Shown piece after piece: positions 34,550-46,654 of a stretch of DNA of 64,000 nucleotides. The position numbers and the translations under genes are program-made. The DNA comes from Sciurus carolinensis (lineage: Eukaryota; Chordata; Mammalia; Rodentia; Sciuridae): positions 45,225,056-45,289,055 of the forward strand of contig NC_062219.1 of NCBI RefSeq assembly GCF_902686445.1, written 5' to 3'. The notes under the pieces are model-generated. The model searched no databases. It was given only the letters and a program-made list of their open reading frames with translations, and was not told where the DNA came from. How positions within the stretch are numbered: position 1 is the first letter of the stretch; each line of letters begins with the position of its first letter.

Positions 34550-35952
34550 CTTTCTATTATTTTAATGAATGAGCTCAATGCTATGAACTTTCCACTTAGA
34601 ATCACCTTCACCAGAGTTTTTTATATGTTGTATCATTATTCTCATTTTTATTCTTCCCTGATTTCTTCAAATTTGTCTTTGATACAAATTTAAACTTTTA
34701 AGAATTAAATTTGATACCATCTCACCCTTTTCATCTACCTATCTAAAAATGAGCATAGAAAAGCATAAAATTCTCACTTTCCTCACATCAGAAGTTTTTA
34801 TTTCATAGAATTTTTCAAAAGCTATTATTTTCACTCTGTGCTTTAGTTTAGAGTCAAATATTTAGTTCTCTTTTAATATTTCATTGTGTTCTCTTTTCCA
34901 TTCAGTAACTACACTTTAGTCCTGCGCCAAGCAATATATACATTTGAATTCTTTTAAAGCAAACGTACTATATTCTTATTCTTCAGTTCTACTTAAAGAA
35001 AAGTAACTGTATAGTCATCTGTTACCATCCTTTCTAATTTTTGCCCCAGAAATTCATCACATAGTCCTTTGTTTTAGTCTCATTCCCAGAATTTGAGAAA
35101 TTAGTGAGACAGGGACCATAATAGGCACACAATGGTGAAATTTTTAGTTTAGAGCTGACTCCCCCATTTTACAGATGTGACCTTTGAGGTCCCAAAGTTA
35201 TTTAGTGGGTTACAGCCATGTATATGACATAATTTTTACACTTCAGAAGTTTACCATCTATAAGCTAGTAGGAGGAAGATTTATATACAGATACTTAACA
35301 ATAAAAGTCACTATGCAAAAGTTACAAATGATCCAGTCTGCACTGTAGATGCAGTGGTATATTGAAGCTATTTCCTACCACCTCATCAGTTGTGTGCATC
35401 TCTTCCCAACTACACATTCAGGGACATCATATTGGTGACTTGTAATCACCTATGGTAGTGATATTTACACCATAGGTATCAGCAAAAGCTACATATCAAG
35501 ACTTTACTTTCACAAAGCTATTAAAATTTACCAACATACCTTAGAAATTTAAAAGTAGGAAAACAGAAATATAACCAATGTGATTGTGCAGGATTTCACT
35601 GAAGAGGCCATCTGTAGTGTGACCATGAGTAGAGCAAAAGATGAACATAGAGGAAAAACAAAAATAACAAATGTTTTAATTTTTTCAACAAGCATTTTAT
35701 TACACATACACTTATTTCTTAGACACTGTGAGAAATACATTAATGAGAAAAAGCAAGGTTGGGAAACATTTTGGGGAGAGGTTAGGAATTTAAAGTTTAC
35801 TCAGTAAACTATGAGATTCTGTCAAAACTTTATGGAGAAGGAAATAACATACTGAAATTTTTATTTTGGGAAGCTAGACTGTAGTATGGAAATGAGGATG
35901 TAATGGAGACATATTTTAATATGTAAATTAAAATATCTGAAATACAATTCTT

Positions 35953-36663
35953 TTTTTTGCCTTTCAAGTTATGCTATTTTTTATTTGTTCTTTTTAGTTG
36001 TACATGACAGTAGAATGTATTTTGATATATCATACATATGGAGTATAACTTCCCAATTTTTTGTGGTTGTACATGATACAGAATTGTACTAGTCATGTAT
36101 TCATATATAAACACAGGAAAGTTATGTCCAATTTATTCTACTGTCCCATTCCCTTCCCCCTCCTTCCCCACACCCCCCAATCCAATCCAGTGAATCTCTA
36201 CTCCCCCTCTCTCCCCCACCTATTGTGAGTCAGCATTCACATATCGGAGAGCACATTCAATCTTTGGTTTTTTGAGATTGGCTTATTTTTCTTAGCATGA
36301 AGCCTCCAGTTCCATCCATTTACCAGCAAATGCCATAATTTCATTCTTCTTTAAAGATGAGTAATATTCCATTGTATATATATATACATACCACATTTTA
36401 TTTATCCATTCATCTGTTGAAGGGCACCTAGGTTGGTTCCATATTTTAGCTATTGTGAGTTGAGCTGCTGTGAACATTGATGTGGCTGTGTCACTGTAGT
36501 ATGCAGATTTTAAGTCTTTTGGGTATATGCTGAGGGTCAAGTGGTGGTTCCCTTTTCTGGTTTTGTGAGGAATCTCCATACTGCTTTCCAGAGTGGTTGC
36601 ACCAATTTGCAGTTCCACCAGCAATGTATAAGTGTACCTATTTCTCCACATCCTTGCCAACAT
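35953..36663 (-). mobile_element. 5'-truncated L1, minus strand
   Basis: 3'UTR (GTTGTACATGACAGTAGAAT onward) and the C-terminal part of ORF2 are present; truncation lies near 36663. A 14-bp duplication with one difference (35939-35952 and 36664-36677) flanks it. The 3'UTR lacks telomere-like units, so it belongs to an older lineage. Confidence 0.92.
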
Positions 36664-36689
36664 GAAATAGAATTCTTGAATATACATCA

Positions 36690-37440
36690 TGCATTCCTCC
36701 ACACCTCTCAACCAAAGCCAGACTCCTCCTCCTCGGAACTACCATCCATTTGCCACTCAGCCATCTCTGACTGTTCTCTCTTTCTAACATTGTGCAGCCA
36801 GTCCACAGCACTCCCTACTTTCAAAACACATCCAAAACCTGCCCACTGCTCACCACTTCCTCCACTATCCCACTGGAGTTTAAGCTCCTTATACTTCTCT
36901 CTTTTTCTGCAACTTTAACTCTCTTTGGATCTCTACTCTTGCTTCCTGCAGATTATTTTCTAACGAGAGAAGTACTGCTTATGTACTTACCTGGTCCAAA
37001 CCCTCCAGGGACTCCCTGTCACATTTAGAATACAACCCAAACTCCTGCCGTGGTCTCTCAGACCCTCACAGTTTGTTCTCTTGCTGCATTGTTAACATCT
37101 TCTCTTAAAGCCACTTTCTCCCTTCCCCTCTTTACAGCCATCCTGGACTACTTAAAGTGAACACACACACACCCCAAGCCTCATCTATCTTGAAGTCTTT
37201 GTACCTACCAGTCCCTCCACATGGCACCCACTCTCCCTACATAGTGTTTTTCCTTTTGTTTGGTAACTCAAATTTTAACTCCTCAAAAACTCTTCCTTGA
37301 CTACTTTCTTTAAAATAGAAGCCTGCATTACCCTTTTCCCCTTATTTTGCTTTGTGTTTTTTAAAAACATTTATTACTACACAGCATTACATTGATTCTC
37401 AAGTTTGCTGAGACCTAGACTTTTGTGTCATTCACTATTT
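36690..37440 (+). repeat. L2-type LINE fragment
   Basis: Motifs such as CCAAAACCTGCCCACTGCTC, CCAGGGACTCCCTGTCAC and AGAATACAACCCAAACTCCT, then ATGGCACCCACTCTCCC, follow the order of an old mammalian LINE. It ends in the family's usual 'ctagtacctaagactatgctaggca' like tail. The 125-codon frame at 36541-36918 comes from repeat sequence. Confidence 0.6.
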
Positions 37441-37543
37441 GTCCCTAGTACCTAAGACTATGCTAGGCATGTACTAAGTAAGCACTCCACGTGTGTTGAA
37501 TAGAGTGAAACAAAACTGAGGCACAGGGACCAAAGAAGAAATT

Positions 37544-37632
37544 TTTTTTTTTTTTTTTGGTGCTGGGGATTGAACCCAGGGCCTTGTGCTTATGAGGCAA
37601 GCACTCTACCAACTGAGCTATCTCCCCAACCC
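37544..37632 (-). mobile_element. ID SINE with long T-run and TSD
   Basis: A T-run (37544-37558) precedes GGTGCTGGGGATTGAACCCA and CAACTGAGCTATCTCCCCAA. The direct repeat AAGAAATT (37536-37543, 37633-37640) is the target site. It is well conserved, so it is a fairly young copy. Confidence 0.93.
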
Positions 37633-38540
37633 AAGAAATTGTTGAATACATGAAATGCAAATAATTCTACCCAATTAAAACTTAAGTTTATTTCATTGAG
37701 AATAGAAGAGAAACCTTAAATAAACTTAGCATATAATTTCAATTTTATACGTTGGTAAAAGAACAAAATATTAAAGTTGACTTGGGATTTAACCAAGGGA
37801 CTGAAAAGGACTTCATCATTTGAGACAAGCTGCTCAGTTGGGAGAGGAAGTTGGTAAGCTTATTTTATAATGACCAATATATTTAGGGTTTTTCACACTC
37901 AGTAGGTAAAAGCAGTGACTGCTCTAAGAAATAGAGCATCAAAGTAAATGCTTTTCATGAAAAGCAGTTGAAAGCCAGTTTTCATTAAGGTTTGTTGCTG
38001 ACTGCTATGTGATTTCTAGACCAGTGCTGTTCAGTATGGTAGCTACTAACCACAGTGGCTATACTGCACTTGAAATGAGACTCATCAGATCTAAGTATAA
38101 AATACTGTGAATCACAGAATTGTCACAAAAAGAATATGAATGCCTTGCTAGTATTTTTGTATAGTTACATGTTAAAATGGTAATTTTTGGAATATTGGGT
38201 TAAATAACATGACTCAAGTAATTCTACCTTTTCCTTTTACTTTTTTCATGTGACTGCTGAAAAATTTAAAATTGCACACATGGCTCACATTTGTGGATCG
38301 TAATAATATTATCAGTCTAGACTGTCAAGATCCCAAAACTATGGGGTTGGTTTGGACTTAGAGCTCAGTACACATTTTGCTGCTCTCTATTCTTTTATTT
38401 TGTCAAGAAAAATACTCTTGCTCTTTAGAAATCATATTCATGCATATAGGAAAAACAGTGTATTTTCCTCAGTTTTTAGAAACTTTTTTTTAAGTCCTTA
38501 AGTTTTTGAAAAAGAAAAAGTACTACCTTTCTTTTCCTTC

Positions 38541-38616
38541 CCCAGCACCAGGGTTTAAACCCAGGACCTTGGGTATGCTGGTAAGCACTTTCCCACTGAG
38601 CTACATCTGCAACCCA
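38541..38616 (-). mobile_element. ID SINE
   Basis: The reversed ID core CAGGGTTTAAACCCAGGACC and CACTGAGCTACATCTGCAAC is present with small indels. Confidence 0.85.
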
Positions 38617-40392
38617 GCAGCATTATCTTTTCATGGAAGTATAAATGGAAACAGATTTTGAGACAGAGGGAATAGCAAGGGACCTGGAATAGTTACTATT
38701 TTCCAGGATAGTCAGAGGCCTGCCAATACCCTGAGGAACAGCAATGAAGCTGAGCTGAAAGATTTTGAATCCCATGCTTAGAAATTAGGAGAACAGGAAA
38801 ACTGTGTAGAGATCTATCCTAAGCTCTGAGAAAAGAGATGACTGGAGAAAGTGAAAGGGAAGCCAAAGAGAAAAAAGCAAAAAAAGGTAAAGAGATTGCT
38901 TGTTGCGGGGAAGAAAAACCAGCTAGAAGAGTGGCAATAGCTGACATGACCTAATTTCACTCTCAGAAAATGTGAAGTTGCAACTTCAAAAATGGTAAGT
39001 CATACTCCATGTATGTATGTCAAAATACATTCTACTGTCATGTGTAACTAAAATGAACAAATAAAAAAAAATTTTAAAAGAATGTGAAGTGAAATTGGTC
39101 TACTAAAACCCAACCAGAATCCATTATTATTCTTCATTTCTACTTCAGTTCCTTGACTCAAAGTTAATTTGTAGTATTTTCCTTAGTAAATGTGAAAGTT
39201 AGTCCTTAATTTATCTTTAGTGAAAAAAATTAATGATATTATTTCAGCTATATTATATCCTTTTTCACCAGATTTATGTGGTTTGTATTCTTCCTCCTGA
39301 GTCTTTTTTTCTTTGAAGATGCTAAGTGGCTTTCTGAATTAATCTGAAAGTATTTCATCATTAATTTTTAATTTTATTTTCCATACCTAAGCCTCCCTTT
39401 TTAGAATTGTCCAATTCTTAAATTAGTACTTTTAAGAGAAGAAAGTAATGGAACTTCAAAATCCGTGTAACTAGCTTTAAAATACAGGTAGTTAGCTAAT
39501 GAGGACTGAATATGTGGCTTTTCCATGACTGAGTGTAGAGCAGGTCATGCCTTCCCATGTGCTGGGGCCCAGAGCACACAAGAAATACTCAAGAGCAATT
39601 ATAGTAATCCATCAATTTAATCCATTCCTGTGTCACATAAGATACTAAAAAGAAAGTGTTCTGGATGCAAGGATTCAATCCATATATGATTGTGAAGTTT
39701 GAGAAAAAAGTTAAGAAAAACTGGACACATTAGCTTTTTCCACTTTCATTTTATTCATTCATGTCTTTTATTATTTTAGTTTAAATGTTGAACAATGGTT
39801 CATGAATTTTTATTTTTTGCTTTGGGAGAATTATTAGAGCTGTGAAATCTATTTCTAAATCTTTTAGTTTGTTAGTTGCTTTCCTTTAGGTATTAGTATA
39901 TTTGATATTAACGTTAAAAAAGACTTTATGTAATTTACTTTAAGAAATTATGGTATTATATGCTAAATAACGAATTTGAAATTTTTTAAGCTTTAACATT
40001 TTATTTGCATTGCAGTATATCAATATTGTCTTTTAAGTAAGTAAAAAGTTCGATAAATACATCTTTTGTCAGTAATGAGAAATTTATTCTATTGTTTAGA
40101 TCTTTTATTTGAGCTAGAATTAAAAATCAAGCAATAGTTATGAGAGTCATGGATATATTCCTGTAGCATATTGTCTACACATAAATTATTAGTAGTAGTG
40201 CTTTATATTTAGCCCCATGGCAATGGAAAACTTTTGATAATACAATAATATGGCGATTCTGATAAGTATAATTAGTCCCCTGAGTACCTTCTGTTTCCCA
40301 CTTCCAACTTTCAGTCTGACTTCAGAGGTCTTTGTAATAAGCCCCAGGTTTTTTAAGTGGTTTTAATCTTGACACATATCACTCCATATTAT

Positions 40393-40425
40393 TTGTTTGT
40401 TTGTTTGTTTGTTTGTTTGTTTGTT
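40393..40425. repeat. (TTTG)n microsatellite
   Basis: About 8 GTTT units lie directly before the target-site duplication of the next SINE. Confidence 0.95.
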
Positions 40426-40441
40426 AATCCCTAAGTGTTGA

Positions 40442-40683
40442 GGCTGGGCATGGTGGCATCTGCCTATAATCCCAGCAGTTTAGGAGGCTGAGACTGGAGG
40501 ATCTTAAATTCAAAGCCAGCCTTAGCAACTTAGCGAGACCCTGTCTAAAAAAAAAAAAAAAAAAAAACAAAAAACAAAACATACACACACAAAAAAAACA
40601 AGGGCAGGGGAGAGGAGTGCCTAGGGATGCGGCTCAGGAGTTAAGTGCCCCTGGGTTCAATCTCTGGTGCCAAAAAGAAAAGA
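40442..40683 (+). mobile_element. B1-dID SINE with A-rich linker and TSD
   Basis: The B1 half (GGCTGGGCATGGTGGCATCT, ATAATCCCAGCAGTTTAGGA, TAGCGAGACCCTGTCT) is joined through a long A/C-rich linker to an ID half (GGATGCGGCTCAGGAGTTAA, CCTGGGTTCAATCTCTGG). A 16-bp duplication with one difference (40426-40441, 40684-40699) flanks it. Confidence 0.93.
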
Positions 40684-41421
40684 AATCACTAAGTGTTGAA
40701 ATCGTCAAGGAATTGCTTTTATATCTTCTTTCATTCATTTGCATTTATCTGTTTATCCAAAGTTGAGTGCCTCTTGGTATGTTAGGTACTACATCAGACC
40801 TGCAATGGGTTCAGAGTGGTCTTTGCCTTCTGGGTACTCAAGGTCTAGGAAGGAAAAGGGGTGTTGAATTTCAACTGTGGTATATAAGCATACGTAACAT
40901 GAAGAACTGACTTAGCCTGAGAATTGGGAGAAGGCTTCTCTGAATGTGGGATTCTTTACCTGAGACCTAAAAGGAAAGAAGTCAGGACAAGAGGAGAGGA
41001 GAAGCACATTCTGAGCACAGGGGACAGTGTATGTGAAGACCCTAAGGCAGCCCAGGGAACTCCTTCGTTCTACAGAGTGGAGAGCTGGATGGGATGGTGG
41101 GAAGGCAGGGCCTTGTTTGCCTTGTTAGGGATTTAGAACTTTATCCAAAAAGCAATGAAGAGCTGTTGAGGGGTCTTAAGCAGGAGTGTGAAATATTCAA
41201 GTACTGTCCTTTCAAAACTTTGGCTCCAGTTTGGAGAATAGGATTAGGGTGGGAGAAGATTGGTGTCATCAGTGAATACAGCTTTCCACTTGGTAACCTT
41301 TCTATGTTCAGATTTATATATTCCAGACAAATATTTAGTGAATGTAGTATATTCACTAGTTGATTTCCCAGAGGTTACCTTTCTAGGTCTTAGAATCTGT
41401 TGACTTCTGTAAACAGGATTT

Positions 41422-41476
41422 CCCCCCTCCCCCCCCCCCCCGTTTCTCTCTCTCTCTCTTCTTTCTCTCTCTCACA
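41422..41476. repeat. Poly(C) and (CT)n low-complexity tract
   Basis: Runs of C followed by CT repeats and CACACACC. Nothing else is seen here. Confidence 0.95.
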
Positions 41477-42912
41477 CACCTTTTTCCTAAATAACATTTC
41501 TTTTTAGTTATCTAGAATTTTTTCTGTTGCTTCTGTTATTGTGGTAAAGAAGTAAAATAGAGTAATGAAATCTAACTGAATGTTTTAAGTTCACATAATT
41601 CATTTAGTCTTTGAATAAACATTTATTGATCATTTACTCTGTGTCAGGCACCTAGTTATGTACTTGGAATACAAAGCATGAAGGTAGGTTTCCTGTCCTC
41701 CAAAGGTTATAATTTAGTGGATTTCAATATTTATATACCAATATGTCTGCAAATTGTAAACATGTAAAATCTTGTCCTGTTTTCTAGAGGTACAAAGTGA
41801 GATTTAGAATAATGAGATAACTCCTAAGGGCATTGTTTTGATTTGTTTTTTACATATAAATCTCTAAATTTCTAATTACGTTCAATAACTTTTAAAAATT
41901 ATTTTCAGTTTTTCTTCTCACTTACCTGAAAGTTTGTATTAATCCTTCAAGAATAGAAATCCAGTTCTTTGGCCCATTTATTGATTGATTGGGTTCTTTG
42001 TATTTTTGGTGTAAAGTTTTGTAAGTTCTTTATAAATTTTGGAGATAAGTGCTCTATCTGAAGTGCATGTGGGAAAGATTTTCTCCCACTCTGTAGGCTC
42101 TCTTTTGACATTATTTATTGTATCCTTTGCTGAGAAAAAGCTTTTTAGTCTGAGTCCATCCCATTTATTGATTCTTGCTTTGATTTCTTGTGCTTTGGGA
42201 GTCTTGTGAAGGAAGTCTGATCCTAAGCCAACATGTTGAAGATTCAGGCCTTCTTTGTCTTCTATTTGGTGCAGAATTTCGGTCTAATTCCTAAGTCCAT
42301 AATCTATTTTGAGTTGAGTTTTGTGCAGGGTGAGAGATAGAAGTTTAATTTCAGTTTACTGCATATGGATTTCCAGTTTTCCCAGCACCATTTATTGAAC
42401 AGGCTATCTTTTCTTTATTATATGTTTTTGGCCCCTTTGTTATATGAGTTAACTGTATTTATGTGGGTTCATTCTGTGTCTACAGAAGAAGACATATAGG
42501 CAATTCATAAATATATGAAAAAGTGTTCAACATCTCTAATAAGTAGAGAAATGTAAATTAAAACAACTCTAAGATTTCGTCTTACTCCAATTAGAATGGC
42601 TGTTATCAAGAACACAAACAATAATAGATGTTGGTGTGGATGTTGGGAAAAAGGTACACTTTCACATTGCTGGTAGAGCTGCAAATTGGTGCAGCCACTT
42701 TGGAAAGCAGTGTGGAGAATCCGTAGAAAACTTGGAATGGATCTACTTTTTTGACCCAGTTACCCCACTCCTCAGTTTATACTCAAAGAAATTAAAATTA
42801 ACATACTACAGTAACACAGCCACATCAATGTTTATAGCAGATCAATTCACAATAGCTAGATTGTGGAACCAACCTAGGTGCCCTTCAACAAATGAATGAA
42901 TAAAGAAACTGG

Positions 42913-42968
<56 letters not shown>
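42913..42968. repeat. (TA)n(CA)n microsatellite within L1
   Basis: 14 TA and 14 CA dinucleotides replace the short GTGTATATATACCAC-like stretch of L1 ORF2 end, so the array grew after insertion. Confidence 0.95.
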
Positions 42969-42970
<2 letters not shown>

Positions 42971-43350
42971 GGAATATTATTCAGCCATAAAGAATAATAT
43001 TATGACATTTGCAGATAAATGGATGGAATTAGAGAATATCATGCTAAGTGAAATAAGCCAATCCCAAAAAACCAAAGACCAAATGTTTTCCCTGATAAGT
43101 GAATGATGGTATTTAATGGGGATTGGGATGGGGAGTGAGAGATGAATGGAGGAACTTTAGATTATGTTGCAGGAAATGGGGGGGGTTATGAAAAATGGTG
43201 GAATGTGACAGACATCATTACCCTGTGTACATATATGATTACACGAATGGTATGAATCTACATCATGCACAACCTTAGAAATGAAAGTTGTATCCCATTT
43301 GTGTACAATGAATCAAAATGCAGTCTGTAAAAAATAAAAAACAAAAAAGT

Positions 43351-43406
43351 GAATTTCTGTATTTAATGCCATATGTGCCTTTAAATCTTTAATAAACATT
43401 TGTAAC
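43351..43406 (+). other. Putative L1-transduced flanking segment
   Basis: This sequence lies between the L1's own A-rich tail and the second A-tail, inside the target-site duplications. It is not L1 and contains AATAAA 11 nt before the second tail. It is inferred to be copied from DNA downstream of the parent L1. Confidence 0.75.
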
Positions 43407-43675
43407 AATAAAAAAAATAGAAATCCTGAAATACATTTAGTAAGTTTTCTGTGTTGGAGTCTGAGTGGTCTCAATCAGTTCAAGAAGATCTCTTTAAGCC
43501 CTTTTCGCTCATCTCAAAAATTAACAACAAACTTAAAAAAACTTTAAAACAAATCAGCTATTATATAGGGCATTAGTTTTTGCTGACATGGATCTTGCTT
43601 ATATAGCATACTTGCCAAATAATATTTTTGTATACCAAGTTCTAGTCTATTCCTTTAAGCTGACATTTGTAGTTT

Positions 43676-43992
43676 TAGCTTGGACTACTACAATAGATTA
43701 CCATAGTCTAGGTGGCTTATAAACAACAGAAATTTATTTCACACAGTTCTAGGAGGCTACAATGTCCAAGTTCAGAGTGCCAGTAGATTTAGTATCTGGT
43801 GGGGTCCTATTCCCTGGATCATATATAACTGACCTATATTGTATCTTCATAGGTAGAAGGGCCAGGGGAGCTCCTCAGGTTCTGTTTTTTAAGGTTCCAC
43901 CTTCAGACCTAATCAAAGGCTCCTCTTCCTAATACCATCACATAGGGGTTAGGATTTGAACATATGAATTGATTGGGGACACAGGCATTCAG
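43676..43992 (-). mobile_element. MLT1-like MaLR LTR
   Basis: GATTACCATAGTCTAGGTGG, AACAACAGAAATTTATTTCA, CACAGTTCTAGGAGGCTACA and, further on, TAATACCATCACATAGGGGT and GGATTTGAACATATGAATTG appear in the order of a reversed MLT1A-type LTR. Noncoding, old. Confidence 0.75.
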
Positions 43993-44179
43993 TCTGGTCC
44001 CCCATATTCATGTCCTTCTCATATGCAAAATATAGTCATTACATGTCAACATACCCAGAAGGCTTAAATTCATTCCAGCATAAACCCTAAATCTAAAGTC
44101 TAAAATCTAAATATTATTTTAATGAGATATCAGCGAGCTAAGACAAATTACTTTCCAGTTACAAACCTGTAAAATCAAG

Positions 44180-44564
44180 TGTGTTAGCCTTCTATTGCTC
44201 TAACAAACTACTTTAAATAATTAACTTATAAAAAAAAGAAAAGGTTTATTTTGCCTCACGATTTTAGAGGTTCCAGTCCATGAACAGGTATTCCTATTGC
44301 TTTTAGACCTCTTGTGGTGGTACTGATTGGTAATAGCTGGGAATGTGTGGTGGAGCCGAACCTCATGCCACAAAACCAAACAGCAAATGAAGAAGAGATC
44401 AGGTGCCAACAATCCTGTTTAAGGACATGCCCCCAGTGACAAAAGGATGTCCCACTAGGCCCCACCTCCCAAAGGTAGTACCATCTCTCTAGAATGCTAA
44501 GCTAAGGACCAATCCTTTAACACACGGACCTTTGAAGGGCATTCATTATCCAAATTGTATAGCA
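44180..44564 (-). mobile_element. MaLR-type LTR (rodent ORR1/MT-like)
   Basis: It starts TGTGTTAGCCTTCTATTG and ends CAAATTGTATAGCA, with the reversed 3' LTR part AAAAGGTTTATTTTGCCTCA. Flanks TCAAG and CCAAG are a 5-bp duplication with one difference. The subfamily is uncertain. Confidence 0.65.
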
Positions 44565-45150
44565 CCAAGCAAGTTTTGTGCTTTCAAAATAAAATGATAG
44601 GACAGGAGTAGGATAGATATTCTATTCCAAAAGGGAGAAATAAGAAAGAAAAGGGAGTCATGAATATCAAATAAGTCCAAACTACAAGTCAAACTTCATG
44701 AGATCTTAAGGCTTGAGCATAATCTTTTGTCCTAATACTCTGCCTTCCAGGCCCACTGAGTGAAGGTCCTACCTTCCTGTCATGCCGGCTTGGTATCCTG
44801 CCTTCTGGATCCACTAGATTGACAGTCCTTCTCCTCTAACTTTGCCAGGCAGCATCTGAGTTCCCAAGGCTCCAGGTGATCCCACCCACATGTCTTTGGA
44901 TGGTCTCTCCCCCCACATCTTTGGTGGAAATTATCTGTTCTGTTGAAAATGAGGTAGCGATCTCTTCTTTTAGAACCAAGGATGCATCCCTGCTGATTTC
45001 TGAATCACCTTCAGAGTCTGTCATCATCTTTATTTTATTTTTTTCCCAAAGAGTAGTGCCGCTGAGGTAGCTCAAACAGTTGCTCTTCTAATCACACTCT
45101 TATTTTTGTGTGTGGATAAACTGAGAATTTTCCAAATCTTTACATAATAG

Positions 45151-45363
45151 TTCCTTTTTTTTTTTCTTTTCCATACCAGGAATTAAACCCAGGGGTGCTT
45201 ACCTGAGCCACATTCCCAGCCCTCTTTATTTTTTATTTTAAAACAGAGTCTTGCTGAGTTGCTTAGGGTTTTACTAAATTGCTGAGGCCTACATTGAACT
45301 CACAATCCTCCTACCTCAGCCTCCTGAGTCACCAGGATTACAGGTGTGCCTCATGGTTCCCAG
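45151..45363 (-). mobile_element. B1-dID SINE
   Basis: Reversed ID half (CAGGAATTAAACCCAGGGGT, CTGAGCCACATTCCCAGCCC) and reversed B1 half (CTACCTCAGCCTCCTGAGTC) are present. It ends about 550 nt before the candidate cassette exon. Confidence 0.87.
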
Positions 45364-45917
45364 TCTTTGCTTAGTAATTCTTTCAGTCATTTCTTTCCCC
45401 TTGTATTTTTCCATAAGTAGCCCAGAGGAGCCAACCAAAACCTTCAAAACTTTGTGCAGAAATCACTTCAGCTAAATATCCAGTTTCATTGCTCAAAGTT
45501 CTATAAGACCCTAATACCAAGCACAATTCCGCTAACTTATGTGACTCTTTATAACAAGGATCACCTTTCTTCCAGTTTTAGATGCCTGGGAGGAATTTAC
45601 AACAATATTAACCTTTCTAGGTTCTTCAGTAACCATCATCTTTTAAACTGAATTGTAGTTTGCATGTTTTAGCCTTTAATATTTTGCATAGGTAAGTCCA
45701 CCAGTCCACAAACATATCATATAGTTTAAGAAATTATAGAAAATTTAGACTGTGTCTTAAAATTCTTTTTGCCCAATTTCTCTCTCAGAACTGTTTTCAG
45801 TTTATTTTTTCTTGAACATATAATTAATGTTCTGTGTTTTACTCTCCCTTTTTATCCCTCTTTCAATTAGTTGATTTCTAAATGTTTCCCTTTATTTCTG
45901 TGATCTTTTCTTCATAG

Positions 45918-45959
45918 CGGCATTCTCTGGGTGAAGCTTTGCATAAATCTATCAACAAT
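45918..45959 (+). CDS. FAM184A: Candidate 42-nt alternative cassette exon of FAM184A
   Basis: In the 30-kb intron a pyrimidine tract ends CTTTTCTTCATAG and is followed after exactly 42 nt by AAT|GTAAGTG, a near-ideal donor. The enclosed 14 codons have no stop in the gene's frame (RHSLGEALHKSINN). Both flanking constitutive exons meet this intron at phase 0, so inclusion keeps the frame. Fourteen residues are exactly two heptads, so inclusion need not shift the coiled-coil register. The segment is not inside a repeat I recognise. I do not recall this peptide from the main FAM184A isoform, so it is either an alternative exon or a chance pairing of splice signals. Confidence 0.5.
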
Positions 45960-46334
45960 GTAAGTGATCGGCACTTACAGTTTGTACACAAGGGCATGTT
46001 GCACTTTTGATTTTGCATAATGACATCACTGCTTTAAAGCTTAACAAATAAAAAGACACTTTGGAGTTTGATAGAATGTTTTGTTATATGGGTATTAATT
46101 GCTTTTAACTTTCAGGAACTCATTTGTGTATGTGCATACATCTACATTGTTTTAATAAACATAATTTAGTAATAAAGTCAAACAGGATCTTACCTCTCAA
46201 ACATAAAATTAATTACTTAATGTTAACTTTGAAAGACATAGCAATATTTTTAAAAACTATTAGCTAGTTGATTAGCTTAAATATGGAAGAGCATAAATAC
46301 TTGTTTATATTCTTTTGTTAAACTAGTTTATTTT

Positions 46335-46415
46335 TTGGTTTTTTTTATTATAAGCAAATGGGATACATGTTGTTTCTCTATTTGTACATGGAGTCAAGGC
46401 ATGCCATTTGTGAAA
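46335..46415 (-). mobile_element. Very short L1 3' end
   Basis: T-rich run, then GCAAATGGGATACATGTTGT and GGAGTCAAGGCATGCCATTT match the 3'-most 75 bases of the young L1s. Confidence 0.85.
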
Positions 46416-46654
46416 AAGTGGTATTAGTAGACTTGTTTATTTAAAAGAATCAAATAGTTAGGAAGGTTCATGAGGTTAGAACATAGTTTACATTAATTTT
46501 ATAATTAACACAGATAAGTTTCCACACAGTGAAACCTTCAGTTCACAAAAAGAAAAAATGAGTTTTATTTTCATACCAAACCCACACTTAACTTGTCCTT
46601 TAAAATAACAGAGTTAAGCATCTTTGAATACTTTTCTTGATAGTCTAGAGCAAG

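Larger units (their letters stand above)
31150..34690 (-). mobile_element. Old L1 with nested insertions, minus strand
   Basis: The reversed C-terminal and reverse-transcriptase part of ORF2 runs from about 31150 to 32961, is interrupted by a young L1 (32962-33454), continues 33470-34328, is interrupted by a SINE (34338-34549) and ends near 34690. Open pieces (for example 33429-33671) show [12 protein letters not shown] and [14 protein letters not shown]. It is heavily mutated. Confidence 0.88.
41963..43415 (+). mobile_element. L1 with twin-priming inversion and 3' transduction
   Basis: 41963 to about 42480 is L1 ORF2 in reverse; from about 42483 on, adjacent L1 sequence runs forward to the L1 3' end and a first A-rich tail (about 43328-43347). 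Then about 60 nt of non-L1 DNA follow with AATAAA at 43391-43396 and a second A-tail (43407-43415). A direct repeat AATAGAAATCC flanks the whole (41952-41962, 43416-43426). The inversion point matches 5963/5980 of the 6-kb L1. Confidence 0.9.

Noticed and set aside
36541..36918. 125-codon + strand frame with many S, T and P
   Set aside because: It runs across an L1 end and an L2-type LINE; no gene-like context.
38955..39000. Possible small exon between CACTCTCAG and ATG|GTAAGT
   Set aside because: The enclosed about 28 nt would break the FAM184A frame in the phase 0 intron, and the surrounding sequence gives no other support.
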